Below are positions 8,620-17,197 of a DNA stretch of 48,177 nt, in pieces; the first letter of the stretch is position 1, and every line of letters begins with the position of its first letter. Under the pieces are notes generated by a model. It was not told the origin of the DNA. It saw only the letters and a program-made list of their open reading frames with translations, and searched no databases. The stretch lies in assembly GCA_050184225.1 (NCBI GenBank), contig JBFXAN010000033.1, positions 1 through 48,177 of the forward strand, written 5' to 3'. The stretch is from JBFXAN01 sp050184225. GTDB taxonomy: Bacteria > Chloroflexota > Dehalococcoidia > CAUJGQ01. The translations under genes and the position numbers were made by a program.

Positions 8620-9505
8620 GTGACCCGCTCTGCAAGAACTCCAGCATGAGCGCGTTCACCCGCTCCGGCGCGTCGATCTGCACCCAATGACTCGCCTCCG
8701 GGATGCGCTCGACCCGGATCGCGGGCACCCACTGCTCCAACCCCTCGGTCAGCGGCACACCGAGATAGCGGTCCTGATCGCCCCAGATCAGCAGCGTCGG
8801 GCAGCTGATCGTCGCCGGTTCCTGCATCGCCTCGCGGGGATCGCGCCGGAAGAGGGCGCGATAGTAATTGATCGCCGCCGTCAGTGCCCCCGGCCGGCTC
8901 AACGCGCGCTTGTACCGGCGAATGTCCGCATCACTGAACGCATCGCGGCGGACCGGATCGGTCCGCATCACCCGGTCGAGGAGGGCATAGCCACGGGCAC
9001 GAATCAGAGCTTCCGGTAGCCACGGCAGTTGAAAGAACAGCATGTACCAGGACTTCCGCATCTGTCGCAGCGTGCGGAGCTCGCGGGCGAAGGCGCCGGG
9101 GTGCGGCGCATTGAGCACGATCAACCGCTCTACGATCGCCGGATGCCGCATCGGAACGTACCAGGCGACGCCGCCGCCCCAGTCATGACCGGCCACCACC
9201 GCCTTCGTCTCACCCAGATGGCTGATCAACTCGGCCACATCGTCCGTTAGTGTGTCGATCAGATAGCCGCGCACCCCGGCCGGCTTCTCCGAGATGTTGT
9301 AGCCGCGCATATCTGGTGCAACCACCCGATATCCCGCCGCCGCCAGCACCGGAATCTGATACCGCCAGGAGTACCAGAACTCCGGAAATCCGTGGAGGAG
9401 AATCACCAGCGGACCGCTCCCCGCCTCGACGTAGTGAAGCCGCACGCCATTGACGGCTGCCTCATGGTGCGACCAGGGTTCTGTGCGGGACTCCGTGTCT
9501 GTCAC
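8600..9505 (-). CDS. Alpha/beta hydrolase, epoxide hydrolase-like
   Basis: A 301-residue protein from GTG at 9505, with GGGAGG six bases upstream. Motifs are those of the epoxide hydrolase and haloalkane dehalogenase branch: oxyanion motif HGFPEFWYSWR, nucleophile elbow GHDWGGG with Asp as nucleophile, a cap region around residues 140-210, a late acid in WGDQDRYLG, and the catalytic His in ASHWVQ. An Asp nucleophile and the HGFPE(F/S)W motif favour soluble epoxide hydrolase. The physiological epoxide is unknown. There are no signal peptide or membrane segments. Confidence 0.82.
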   Translation of the reverse strand: MTDTESRTEPWSHHEAAVNGVRLHYVEAGSGPLVILLHGFPEFWYSWRYQIPVLAAAGYRVVAPDMRGYNISEKPAGVRGYLIDTLTDDVAELISHLGETKAVVAGHDWGGGVAWYVPMRHPAIVERLIVLNAPHPGAFARELRTLRQMRKSWYMLFFQLPWLPEALIRARGYALLDRVMRTDPVRRDAFSDADIRRYKRALSRPGALTAAINYYRALFRRDPREAMQEPATISCPTLLIWGDQDRYLGVPLTEGLEQWVPAIRVERIPEASHWVQIDAPERVNALMLEFLQSGSLIPRVD

Positions 9506-9671
9506 CGTCTGCCTCCCTCGCGGATGGGACTGGGCCGTCGTTCGCGCGTACCTTCACATAGAATCGCTGCCGGCACGACGCGGGCGGCGATACGATGGCA
9601 CCGCTGAGCGTCGAGACAGACCGTCCCCGACGCGCCGGCGATGTCTTCCCCGAGATGTACGTCCTACCGTA

Positions 9672-10178
9672 ATGAACTTCCTTGACCTCGTCATCCTGCT
9701 GACACTGGCATGGTTCACGATTGCCGGAGCAACCGCCCGACTGCCGCGCGAACTGGTCACGCTCGCCGCGATGCTGCTCGGTGTTGTGCTCGCCGGCCTC
9801 TTCCACGAGCGGCTGGCCGATGATCTGCTCGTCCTGATCGACAGCTTCCGCGTCGCGCGCGTCCTCGGTTTTTGCGCGATCTTCTTCGCGGTGTGGGGCG
9901 CCGGTCAGATCGCCGTCGTCTTGTATAAAGATCTGGCCCTGACGATCACCTTCGGGCCGCTGGACCTGAGCGGCGGGCTGGTCGCCGGTCTGTTGAAGGG
10001 CATCATCCTGGTGGAGACGCTGTTGTTTCTCTTCGCGCGCTATCAATTCGACGCGACGACGAGCGCCATCGACGGGTCACTGCTCGCGCCGGTCTTCCTC
10101 CGTGGCATTCCCTTCGTCTTGTGGCTGCTCCCCAGCGCGTTCCGATCCGCCGTCGATGCGTTTCCGGGGACGGCGTAA
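9672..10178 (+). CDS. CvpA-like membrane protein
   Basis: A 168-residue protein from ATG at 9672 (MNFLDLVILLTLAW). Four hydrophobic segments can be seen at about residues 3-20, 26-45, 62-85 and 103-120, and the GLVAGLLKGIILVETLLFLF segment resembles the final conserved part of the CvpA family. CvpA is needed for colicin V export and for some envelope-stress phenotypes, but its biochemical role is unsettled. The last 102 bases overlap the antiporter gene on the opposite strand. Confidence 0.65.
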   Translation: MNFLDLVILLTLAWFTIAGATARLPRELVTLAAMLLGVVLAGLFHERLADDLLVLIDSFRVARVLGFCAIFFAVWGAGQIAVVLYKDLALTITFGPLDLSGGLVAGLLKGIILVETLLFLFARYQFDATTSAIDGSLLAPVFLRGIPFVLWLLPSAFRSAVDAFPGTA

Positions 10179-11942
10179 GGGGACCGTACGCGGCGTTCGG
10201 CGCGGTGGCTCCGGGGGCGCCGCCGCCTCGCCCGTCCGCTCTACGGCTGCACCCGGCGTCCCTTCCGCGCGTTCGGTCGCGCCGAGCGACTCCCGCGCGC
10301 GCAACGCCTGGATCACGGTTAGCGTCTCCATCGTGGTCATGCCGAGGCGGTGCAGCGTGTGTCGCGTGAGTTCGAGCGCCACTTCGCGCTCGGCGATCAC
10401 CGCTTCGGAGACGCCGAGGTGCCGCAAGGAGAGCGCCTCCGCCCGGCTGCGGACGCGGGCGACGATGTCGAGCCGGGGGTTCAATTCCCGCGCGTGCGTC
10501 GCCGCGAGCCGGGTCGTGATCGGGTCCGGCAGCGCCAGCAGCAGCGTCCGCGCCCGTTCCAAGCGCGCCCGGCCGAGCACCTGGGGATGCGTGCAACTGC
10601 CGTAGATTGCGTCGACCCCCTCCGCACGCAACTGTTCCACAATTCGGCGGTCCTGGTCGATCACGACATAGCGGTAGCCGCGACGGCGGAGCGTCTCCGC
10701 GACAAAGCTGCCGACGCGCCCGTACCCGCAGATCACGACATGCGTCCGCGCCTCGATCACCGGCGCATTGATATCCTCATGTGGCTGGGGATGCGTCTTC
10801 AACCAGCGGAGCAAGAACGGGATCGGCGCATACATCGCCGATGCGAGTACGATCGACGCGGCCGTCGCCGCCACGATCACTTCGAAGTGCTCTTCCGACA
10901 AGACACCCTCATCCACGCCCAACCGCGCGAGGATGAATGAAAACTCGGCCGAAGCAGCGAGTGAGGCGCCGACGAGCAGCGCGATGTCCCAGGTGCGGCC
11001 CAGCAGCACGCACAACCCGGAGATCAGCCCCGCCTTCACCAGCAGCGTCACCGCCGTGAAGACGACGATGATCGGCGCCGCATCGACCAGCGTGTGCGGA
11101 TCGACGAGCAGGCCGATCGCGACGAAGAAAAGCGCGGCAAAGATGTCGCGCACGGGCAGCAGCTCGCCGAGGATCTGGGCAGAGAGATCGGCCTCGCTGA
11201 TCACCAACCCGGCGACGAACGCGCCGAGCGCCAGTGAGAAGCCGGCGGACTCACTCAACAACGCCGCACCGATCGCGAGCACTGCCAGGGCCAGCACGAA
11301 CAACTCGCGTGAGTTCTCCCGCGCGACAAGGTCGAGAAACCACGGCAGCAGCCGGTTGCCAAGCAGGACCATCCCAATGAGGAAGACCGCCGCCAGCCCC
11401 AGCGCTCCCGCGAGTGATGTGAGTGAGGCTTCGCCGGCGAGCGCCGCCAGCAACACGACCAGCGCGACGGTCCCCATGTCCTGCGCGACCGACCAACCAA
11501 CCGCGATCCGCCCTTGTGAGGTATCCTCCTCGCCTCGTTCGGATAGCAATTTACTCAGCACCGTGCCGCCGGAGATCGCCGCCGCCGCGCCGAAGAATGC
11601 CCCCTCCTGCCACGTCCAACCTACGATCACCGCCACCGCGAGCCCGATCAGCAGCGTCAGCGGCACCTGGATCGCTGCCCCCGGCAGCGCCACCCTTCGA
11701 ACCGAGGCAAGCTCCCGCAGGTCGAACTGGACGCCGAGGCTGAACATGAGCAGGACGACGCCGATATCGGCGAGGGTATCGACATCTCCTTCCCCAGGAC
11801 CGATCGGCAGGATCCCCGTGATGAAGCCGGCTACGATAAAGCCGGTCAGCGTCGACTGTCCGAGACGCCGGGCCAGGAAACCGCCGATCAGCGCGGCAGT
11901 TGCCGCTCCCACCAGCACGACGCTGAGATTCTCTGATTCCAT
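10077..11942 (-). CDS. Kef-type cation/proton antiporter with RCK domain (CPA2 family)
   Basis: This has 621 residues from ATG at 11942, preceded by AAAGGAG. Residues 1-375 contain about 12 membrane segments of the Na+/H+ exchanger fold (LGVQFDLREL, ALGAFVAGLVIS). Residues about 395-520 form an RCK/TrkA-N domain with the Rossmann motif VVICGYGRVGSF and the acidic end of strand 2 (VVIDQD). The last 80 residues are charged and low in complexity. The likely role is potassium or sodium efflux gated by NAD(H) or nucleotides; there is no KefF/G ancillary gene nearby. Its 3' end is antisense to the end of the CvpA-like gene. Confidence 0.85.
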   Translation of the reverse strand: MESENLSVVLVGAATAALIGGFLARRLGQSTLTGFIVAGFITGILPIGPGEGDVDTLADIGVVLLMFSLGVQFDLRELASVRRVALPGAAIQVPLTLLIGLAVAVIVGWTWQEGAFFGAAAAISGGTVLSKLLSERGEEDTSQGRIAVGWSVAQDMGTVALVVLLAALAGEASLTSLAGALGLAAVFLIGMVLLGNRLLPWFLDLVARENSRELFVLALAVLAIGAALLSESAGFSLALGAFVAGLVISEADLSAQILGELLPVRDIFAALFFVAIGLLVDPHTLVDAAPIIVVFTAVTLLVKAGLISGLCVLLGRTWDIALLVGASLAASAEFSFILARLGVDEGVLSEEHFEVIVAATAASIVLASAMYAPIPFLLRWLKTHPQPHEDINAPVIEARTHVVICGYGRVGSFVAETLRRRGYRYVVIDQDRRIVEQLRAEGVDAIYGSCTHPQVLGRARLERARTLLLALPDPITTRLAATHARELNPRLDIVARVRSRAEALSLRHLGVSEAVIAEREVALELTRHTLHRLGMTTMETLTVIQALRARESLGATERAEGTPGAAVERTGEAAAPPEPPRRTPRTVPLRRPRKRIDGGSERAGEQPQDEGNATEEDRREQ

Positions 11943-12091
11943 GTGCTCCTTTCGCCATGGGCAGCCGCCGCCCGGTGCTTCTGTCGCACTGAAGCCCAGA
12001 ATACGCGGTGATGCTCCTTGGGGCCGGATCGACGGCCGCCCGGTGATCGCTCCATTGCGGCAATGTCGCTCACTCAGCTAGCGTGTCCGGT

Positions 12092-13075
12092 ATGAGCCAC
12101 ACCGCCGTGACCCGTCCCAACCTACGCGATGTCCTCCGCGCCCGCCGCGTGATCGATCAGTATCTCCCGCGCACGCCGCTGATCCGCTATCCGGCGCTCG
12201 ACGCGGCGACGGGACTCTCCCTCTGGCTGAAGCACGAAAACCACCAACCGGTGGGCGCCTTCAAAGTGCGGGGCGGTCTGTATCTGATGTCTCGGCTCTC
12301 CGCCGACGAACGCGGCAGGGGCGTGATCGCCGCCTCCACCGGCAACCACGGCCAATCGGTCGCCTACGCCGCCAACCGCTTCGGCGTCCACGCGATCGTC
12401 GGTGTGCCCGAGGGTGCCAATCCGCTCAAGATCGAGTCGATGCGGCGGCTCGGCGCGGAAGTGCACTTCCACGGCGCCGACTTCGACGAAGCGCGTGCCT
12501 ACGTCGAACGCCTCGCCGCCGATGCCGGCTACCGCTATATCCACTCCGGCAACGAGCCGGACCTGATCGCCGGTGTCGGCACGATCGCGCTGGAGGTGCT
12601 CGAAGACGAGCCGGAGATCGACACGATCATCGTGCCCGTGGGCGGCGGCAGTGGTGCGGCCGCCGCTGCAATTGTCGCCAAGGCGATCGACCCCTCGATC
12701 GAGGTGATCGCCGCCGGCGCCGCCGGCGCGCCCGCCGCCTACCTCTCCTGGCGGAATCGGGCCGTCCAATCGACCGACACGATGCAGACCTTCGCCGAGG
12801 GACTCGCCACCCGCGCTGGCTTCGACCTGCCCCAGTCAATTCTCTGGGAGATGCTCGACGATTTCGTAGTGGTCAGCGATGACGAGATGCGCGCGGCCGT
12901 GCGTCTCATGATCGAGAAAGCGCATACACTCGCGGAGGGAGCCGGCGCGGCGCCACTCGCCGCCGCGATCAGCCTCGGCGACCGGCTCGCCGGCCGTCGT
13001 ATCGCCCTCGTACTCAGCGGCGGCAACCTCAGCATGGAGCACCTCGCCGAAATCGTTGGCGGCGCGGCCCCGTAG
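12092..13075 (+). CDS. Fold-type II PLP enzyme, threonine dehydratase/serine racemase-like
   Basis: About 327 residues from ATG at 12092; a GTG at 12083 is possible, and neither has a clear ribosome binding site. Motifs: ENHQPVGAFKVRG with Lys58 as PLP Schiff-base lysine, ASTGNHGQS for the carboxylate and phosphate contacts, a glycine loop PVGGGSG binding the PLP phosphate, and SGGNLS near the C-terminus with Ser for the pyridine nitrogen. It has no C-terminal ACT domain, so it resembles catabolic or biodegradative threonine ammonia-lyase or serine racemase rather than biosynthetic IlvA. Neighbours give no pathway clue. Confidence 0.8.
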   Translation: MSHTAVTRPNLRDVLRARRVIDQYLPRTPLIRYPALDAATGLSLWLKHENHQPVGAFKVRGGLYLMSRLSADERGRGVIAASTGNHGQSVAYAANRFGVHAIVGVPEGANPLKIESMRRLGAEVHFHGADFDEARAYVERLAADAGYRYIHSGNEPDLIAGVGTIALEVLEDEPEIDTIIVPVGGGSGAAAAAIVAKAIDPSIEVIAAGAAGAPAAYLSWRNRAVQSTDTMQTFAEGLATRAGFDLPQSILWEMLDDFVVVSDDEMRAAVRLMIEKAHTLAEGAGAAPLAAAISLGDRLAGRRIALVLSGGNLSMEHLAEIVGGAAP

Positions 13076-13153
13076 CCGAGGCGCAGAGCAATCGCTCCAT
13101 GCTGTCCGTTCGGACAGGCGCCCGCCGCCCGGCCTGTTGCTACACTCGGATGT

Positions 13154-13543
13154 ATGAACCAGCCAGACTACTCTGTGATCGCCGCGTGGCATGACGCCCT
13201 CAACACCGGCGATGTCGATCGTCTCATCACCCTCTCAAGCGACGACGTCGAAGTTGTCGGACCGCGCGGCGCCGGCCGCGGTGCGCAGCTGCTCCGCGAT
13301 TGGGTCACGCGCTCCGGCATTCGCCTGGAGCTGCGGCGTCTCTTCGCCCGCGACAGCACCGCCGTCGCCGAAGAAGTGGCCGAGTGGCGCGCTCCCGACA
13401 CCAGCGAGATCGTTGATCGGCAACACCTGGCGACGATCTTTCGCATCGAAGACGGCCGCGTCTCCTCGATCGACCGCCGCCCAACCCTCGCCGACGCGCT
13501 CCACGTGGCCGGCCTCGACGAATCCAACCTTCGCCCCGCGTGA
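13154..13543 (+). CDS. SnoaL-like (NTF2-fold) protein
   Basis: A 129-residue cytoplasmic protein from ATG at 13154. The start (SVIAAWHDALNTGDVDRLITL) and the late strand (HLATIFRIEDGRVSSIDRR) follow the usual SnoaL-like pattern of two helices, then a curved sheet. No catalytic residues can be assigned; many such proteins are of unknown function. It is unrelated in close sequence to the secreted SnoaL protein at 1152. Confidence 0.7.
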   Translation: MNQPDYSVIAAWHDALNTGDVDRLITLSSDDVEVVGPRGAGRGAQLLRDWVTRSGIRLELRRLFARDSTAVAEEVAEWRAPDTSEIVDRQHLATIFRIEDGRVSSIDRRPTLADALHVAGLDESNLRPA

Positions 13544-13551
13544 TCCCCCAT

Positions 13552-13620
13552 CTGGGAGCGCGGGCATCCCGCCCGCACGATATCGACTCAAGCATGCGGG
13601 TGAGGATACCGCGCTCCCAG
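13552..13620. repeat. REP-like palindrome between convergent genes
   Basis: CTGGGAGCGCGG at 13552-13563 is perfectly complementary to 13609-13620, and an inner pair (CCCGCA at 13572-13577 with TGCGGG at 13595-13600) extends the stem with an internal bulge. It lies between the stops of two converging genes and could serve as a bidirectional terminator. The GGGAGCGCGGGCATC type of sequence is a familiar interspersed palindrome in many genomes; copy number cannot be judged here. Confidence 0.7.
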
Positions 13621-13621
13621 G

Positions 13622-15820
13622 TCATCGAGTGGCGAGGACCGGCAACCGGAGGTGGATCGTCGTGCCCTCTGCCGGAGCGCTGGCGATCGTACACTCACCG
13701 CCGAGCAGGGTTGCCCGTTCGCGCATGCTCGTCAGGCCGAGCGTCCGCCGTCCGTTCGGCTGTGGCGCCGAGTCGAATCCGGCGCCGTTATCCGCTACGA
13801 CGAGGTCGAGCTCGACCACCGTCATCGTCAGGCGTACCATCACGCGGGTGGCGCGGGCGTGCTTGGCGATGTTGTTCAGCGCCTCCTGGGCCACACGGAA
13901 CGCCGCCTCTTCGATCGAGTTGGGCAGGCGACACTCACCATCGATCTGGAGGTCAACGGCGATCCCCTCCCGGCTCTCGAATGCGGTGGTGTGCTTCGCC
14001 AGCGCCACAGCCAGACCTTGCTCCTCGAGCGCCGCCGGCCGCAGCTCGAAGATCAGCGCCCGCATCTCCGCCAGGGCGCCGCGGCCGAGCTCGTTCAGCC
14101 GGTCGATCCGCTCCCGTGCCCGCGCCATGTCCCGGTCGAGCAGCGCCGGCAGCGCCTGGGAGATCAACGACATGCTGAATAGCGCGTGCGTCACCGAATC
14201 GTGCAGCTCGCGCGCGAGACGGTTGCGCTCTTCGAGGACGGCCAACTGCCGCGACCGCTCGTGCAGGCGCGCGTTCTCGACCGCCAACGCCGTCGACCGC
14301 GCGATCGCGGTTGCCACCTCGACGTCATCTTCCGAGAACGTGCGGCTGCCGACGATCGGGACCACCGCCGCGCCGATCACCTGATCGCGCGCCGCCAATG
14401 GGATCGCGACGTAGGTGTGGAACGGCAGCCGCCGCCATACCTCCATCTCCGGCTCGGAGAGTCCGTCCTCCGGCCGCACGACCATCGGTTCCGGATTCTC
14501 GACCATCAGCCGGGCGCGTGGCACCTCGTCCAGCGGCAGCACCGGCAGTGAGGCGAACACTGCATCGAGTTCCGAATTCTCCCGCTGAGACACGCGGAAC
14601 GCCGGCGTCAGCGCTGTGCCCGCTTCATTCAGCAGCCAGATCGCACAGACCGGCTGACCCATCGCCGCCGCAATACACCGGCCCGACTCGGTCAGCACTT
14701 CCTGCAGCTGCAGCGACGACGTCACCGATCGCGTCGCTTCGAGAATCGTCGCCGCGTGCTCCCTCGACCGCCGTTCCGCATCAAACAGCCACGCGTGCCG
14801 GATCGCAATATTCGCCTGGTCGGCAAAGGTACGCGCCAGCAATACCTCGTGCTCGGAATACCGCCGGATCCAGTCGTGATAGAGCACGAGCGTGCCCAAC
14901 CGATCGGCCCCGTCCGGCAACGGCAGGTAGAGGATCGATCGAAACCCCTCCCGCCGTGCCGCATCGGCCAGCGCGGGAATCACGTGCGCTGACTGGGCAT
15001 CCTCGACAAAGAGGCTGCGTTCCCGGTCGAGTCGATCGGGCCGCTCGGCAGTATCGGAATAGGCGCGTACAGCCGCCAGATACTCGTCGGAGAGGTTCCG
15101 CGCGGCCGGACAGTGCATCCGGCCCCCGCCCGGTTCCGTCAGATAGATCGCCGCCCGGTCCGCCTCGAACACCTCCATCGCCACATCGAGCACCCGCTCG
15201 AGCGTGGTCTGCAACTCGAGCGAATCGGTGATCGCCGTCGCCACTTGCTGAAAAGCCTGCGCCCGCCGCAGCGATCGCTCGCTGGCCTCATACAAGCGGA
15301 CACGCTCGATCGCCAGACCGATGTGCTTGCCCATGCTCAGCAACAGGTCGACATCCGCCGCGTTGAAGTCGGACTGCTTCGCGCTCAGAACGACGATCAC
15401 GCCGAGTGGCCGGCCCCGCACCTGCAACGGAATGGCGGTGTAGGCGCGCACCCCTGCCTCCGCCATCTCCGGGCGATGCCGGGAGGCGTCGGTCAGATGT
15501 GTAACGAGCAGCGTTGCCTCAGGATCGGTCGCCAGCGTGCGGAGTGCCTCTCCTGCATTCCGCGACAAGCTGGCCGCCAGCCGGTCGCCCACGCCCCGAT
15601 GAACGGTGAGTTGCAGGTCGCCGGTGCGTTCGTCGAAGAGAAATACCCCGCCGCCGCTGACACCGGTGATCTCCAGCACGGCATCAAGCGTTCGGCGCAG
15701 GACGCCGTCCAAATCGCTCTCCTGGATCAGCGCATTCGTGATCGCGTCGAGCAGCGCCAGCCGGCGACCCAGCGTCGCGTCGAGGTCGGATGCCGAAGTT
15801 TTCGCGTGCGGCGGTTCCAT
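13622..15820 (-). CDS. Sensor histidine kinase with three GAF domains (NarL-type partner expected)
   Basis: About 732 residues from ATG at 15820 (MEPPHAKTSASD); longer starts run into a palindromic repeat. The N-terminal 500 residues hold three GAF-like modules (about 25-170, 190-335 and 350-500) and no membrane segment, suggesting a cytoplasmic sensor. The HisKA_3 helix has RLARELHDSVTHALF with phospho-acceptor His540, and the HATPase_c domain has an N box (NNIAKHA), ADNGAGFD and GLTSMRERA. HisKA_3 kinases normally signal to NarL/LuxR-type regulators, but none is adjacent, so this is an orphan within the window. Confidence 0.87.
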   Translation of the reverse strand: MEPPHAKTSASDLDATLGRRLALLDAITNALIQESDLDGVLRRTLDAVLEITGVSGGGVFLFDERTGDLQLTVHRGVGDRLAASLSRNAGEALRTLATDPEATLLVTHLTDASRHRPEMAEAGVRAYTAIPLQVRGRPLGVIVVLSAKQSDFNAADVDLLLSMGKHIGLAIERVRLYEASERSLRRAQAFQQVATAITDSLELQTTLERVLDVAMEVFEADRAAIYLTEPGGGRMHCPAARNLSDEYLAAVRAYSDTAERPDRLDRERSLFVEDAQSAHVIPALADAARREGFRSILYLPLPDGADRLGTLVLYHDWIRRYSEHEVLLARTFADQANIAIRHAWLFDAERRSREHAATILEATRSVTSSLQLQEVLTESGRCIAAAMGQPVCAIWLLNEAGTALTPAFRVSQRENSELDAVFASLPVLPLDEVPRARLMVENPEPMVVRPEDGLSEPEMEVWRRLPFHTYVAIPLAARDQVIGAAVVPIVGSRTFSEDDVEVATAIARSTALAVENARLHERSRQLAVLEERNRLARELHDSVTHALFSMSLISQALPALLDRDMARARERIDRLNELGRGALAEMRALIFELRPAALEEQGLAVALAKHTTAFESREGIAVDLQIDGECRLPNSIEEAAFRVAQEALNNIAKHARATRVMVRLTMTVVELDLVVADNGAGFDSAPQPNGRRTLGLTSMRERATLLGGECTIASAPAEGTTIHLRLPVLATR

Positions 15821-15901
15821 GATCGAGGCACACCCAACCAGCCAGATGACATGAATCGTACCATTTAAGCACGCCGGATCTCGGCCGGCCCTCACCCCCA
15901 A

Positions 15902-15929
15902 CCCCTCGCCCGCCGGAGCGGGCGAGGGG
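15902..15929. repeat. Short palindromic repeat
   Basis: CCCCTCGCCCGC and GCGGGCGAGGGG form a perfect 12-bp stem with a 4-base loop, preceded by CCCTCACCCC. A related sequence occurs at 46995-47120 in the same window (CCCTCACCCC, then gagaggggg and ctctcccgca). It belongs to a family of interspersed hairpins seen between genes here. It lies upstream of the histidine kinase gene. Confidence 0.6.
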
Positions 15930-16133
15930 AGCCTCATTCAACCGCGAGCGCCAGCACGCACCATGGTGCAGACTTACCGATCGATGAGTTGGTGTTCATG
16001 GTCAGACGAAGCACCCCACACCCCCCCGGCGGGTGGGGGGTCGGGGGTGCGGGCCGCCTCTGCCCCTCGCGTCCTACTCCTAACAACCCGACGTGGTGCA
16101 TAATCGCGTCATCCGGTTATCAGGGAGGATGGC

Positions 16134-16922
16134 ATGCGCGAGAACACGGTGAAGTCAGCGTGGAAAGCAGGCAGACCAACGGTCGGTGCATGGCTTTCCA
16201 TCCCCAGTTCCTACTCTGCCGAACTGATGGCGCATCAGGGCTTCGATTGGCTCTGCATCGATATGCAACACGGCGTGATCGACTACCGCGACGCCGTCGC
16301 CATGCTCACGGCGATCTCTACCACGAACACGATCCCCTTCGTCCGCGTCCCCTGGAACGACTCCGCCATCATCATGAAGGTGCTCGACGCGGGCGCCTAC
16401 GGCGTCGTCGTGCCGCTGATCAACACCCGCGCCGATGCCGAAGCGGCGGTCGCCGCCTGCCGCTATCCCCCCGCCGGCATCCGCAGCAACGGCGCCAACC
16501 GGGGCATGCTCTACGGCGGCGGTGATTATGTCGCAAAAGCGAACGATGAGATCTGTTGCATCCCGATGATCGAGACCAGTCAGGCGATCGAGAACCTCGA
16601 CGACATCCTCAGCGTTCCCGGCGTCGACGGTGCCTACATCGGCCCCTCCGATCTCTCCTTCGCTCTTGGCCTGCCGCCGCGAATGGATAACGAACATCCG
16701 CTGCACGTGGAGACCGTCGCCAAGATCCTCGAATCGTGCAAACGGAACGGCGTCGCCGCCGGCAGCCATACCGGCGGCCCCGCCTTCTCCCGCCGGTTCC
16801 TCGATATGGGCTTCCAGATGATCACCCTCACCTCCGACGGCCAGGCCATGGGCCGCGGCGTTCGCGACCAGCTCCAAGAGCTCGGCGACCGCCAGCCCGC
16901 CGCCCAGACGGGCACATACTGA
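16134..16922 (+). CDS. HpcH/HpaI family aldolase
   Basis: A 262-residue protein from ATG at 16134, with GGGAGGATGGC directly upstream. Class II pyruvate-aldolase motifs are present: FDWLCIDMQHGVIDY with the His base, PFVRVPWND, AGAYGVVVPLINT, CCIPMIET with the metal-binding Glu, and GPSDLSFALG with the metal-binding Asp. These enzymes reversibly split 4-hydroxy-2-oxo acids into pyruvate and an aldehyde; assignment to HpaI, GarL or RhmA substrate classes is not possible from sequence alone. It is monocistronic. Confidence 0.85.
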   Translation: MRENTVKSAWKAGRPTVGAWLSIPSSYSAELMAHQGFDWLCIDMQHGVIDYRDAVAMLTAISTTNTIPFVRVPWNDSAIIMKVLDAGAYGVVVPLINTRADAEAAVAACRYPPAGIRSNGANRGMLYGGGDYVAKANDEICCIPMIETSQAIENLDDILSVPGVDGAYIGPSDLSFALGLPPRMDNEHPLHVETVAKILESCKRNGVAAGSHTGGPAFSRRFLDMGFQMITLTSDGQAMGRGVRDQLQELGDRQPAAQTGTY

Positions 16923-16967
16923 CCGCTCTTTCGCCGCAGAGATGCAGAGATACGCAAAGCTATCTCT

Positions 16968-17044
16968 TGTCATGCTGAGCGGAGCGAAGCATCTACCGGT
17001 CAGTCTACCCAACGGCGAGATGCTTCGCTCCGCTCAGCATGACA
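16968..17044. repeat. 27-bp perfect inverted repeat
   Basis: Bases 16968-16994 are the exact reverse complement of 17018-17044, with a 23-base loop. The arm begins TGTCATGCTGAGC and ends GAAGCATCT. It lies between the stop of the aldolase gene and the MFS gene. It would form a very stable hairpin and resembles interspersed repeats of genomes of this type. It could act as terminator for the aldolase gene, but no T tract follows. Confidence 0.8.
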
Positions 17045-17197
17045 CGCTCACCCTCTGCGCCTCTGCGGTTCACCCCTCCGACGCCTGCCGCCGAGGTCTG
17101 ATACACTGTTGCAAGTCCCTGATCCTGTCCGGTTCCGGCCGTACCTTGCACGAGGTGTGTCATTCGCCTTGCCCAGTGGCAGCGAAATCTGATCGGC

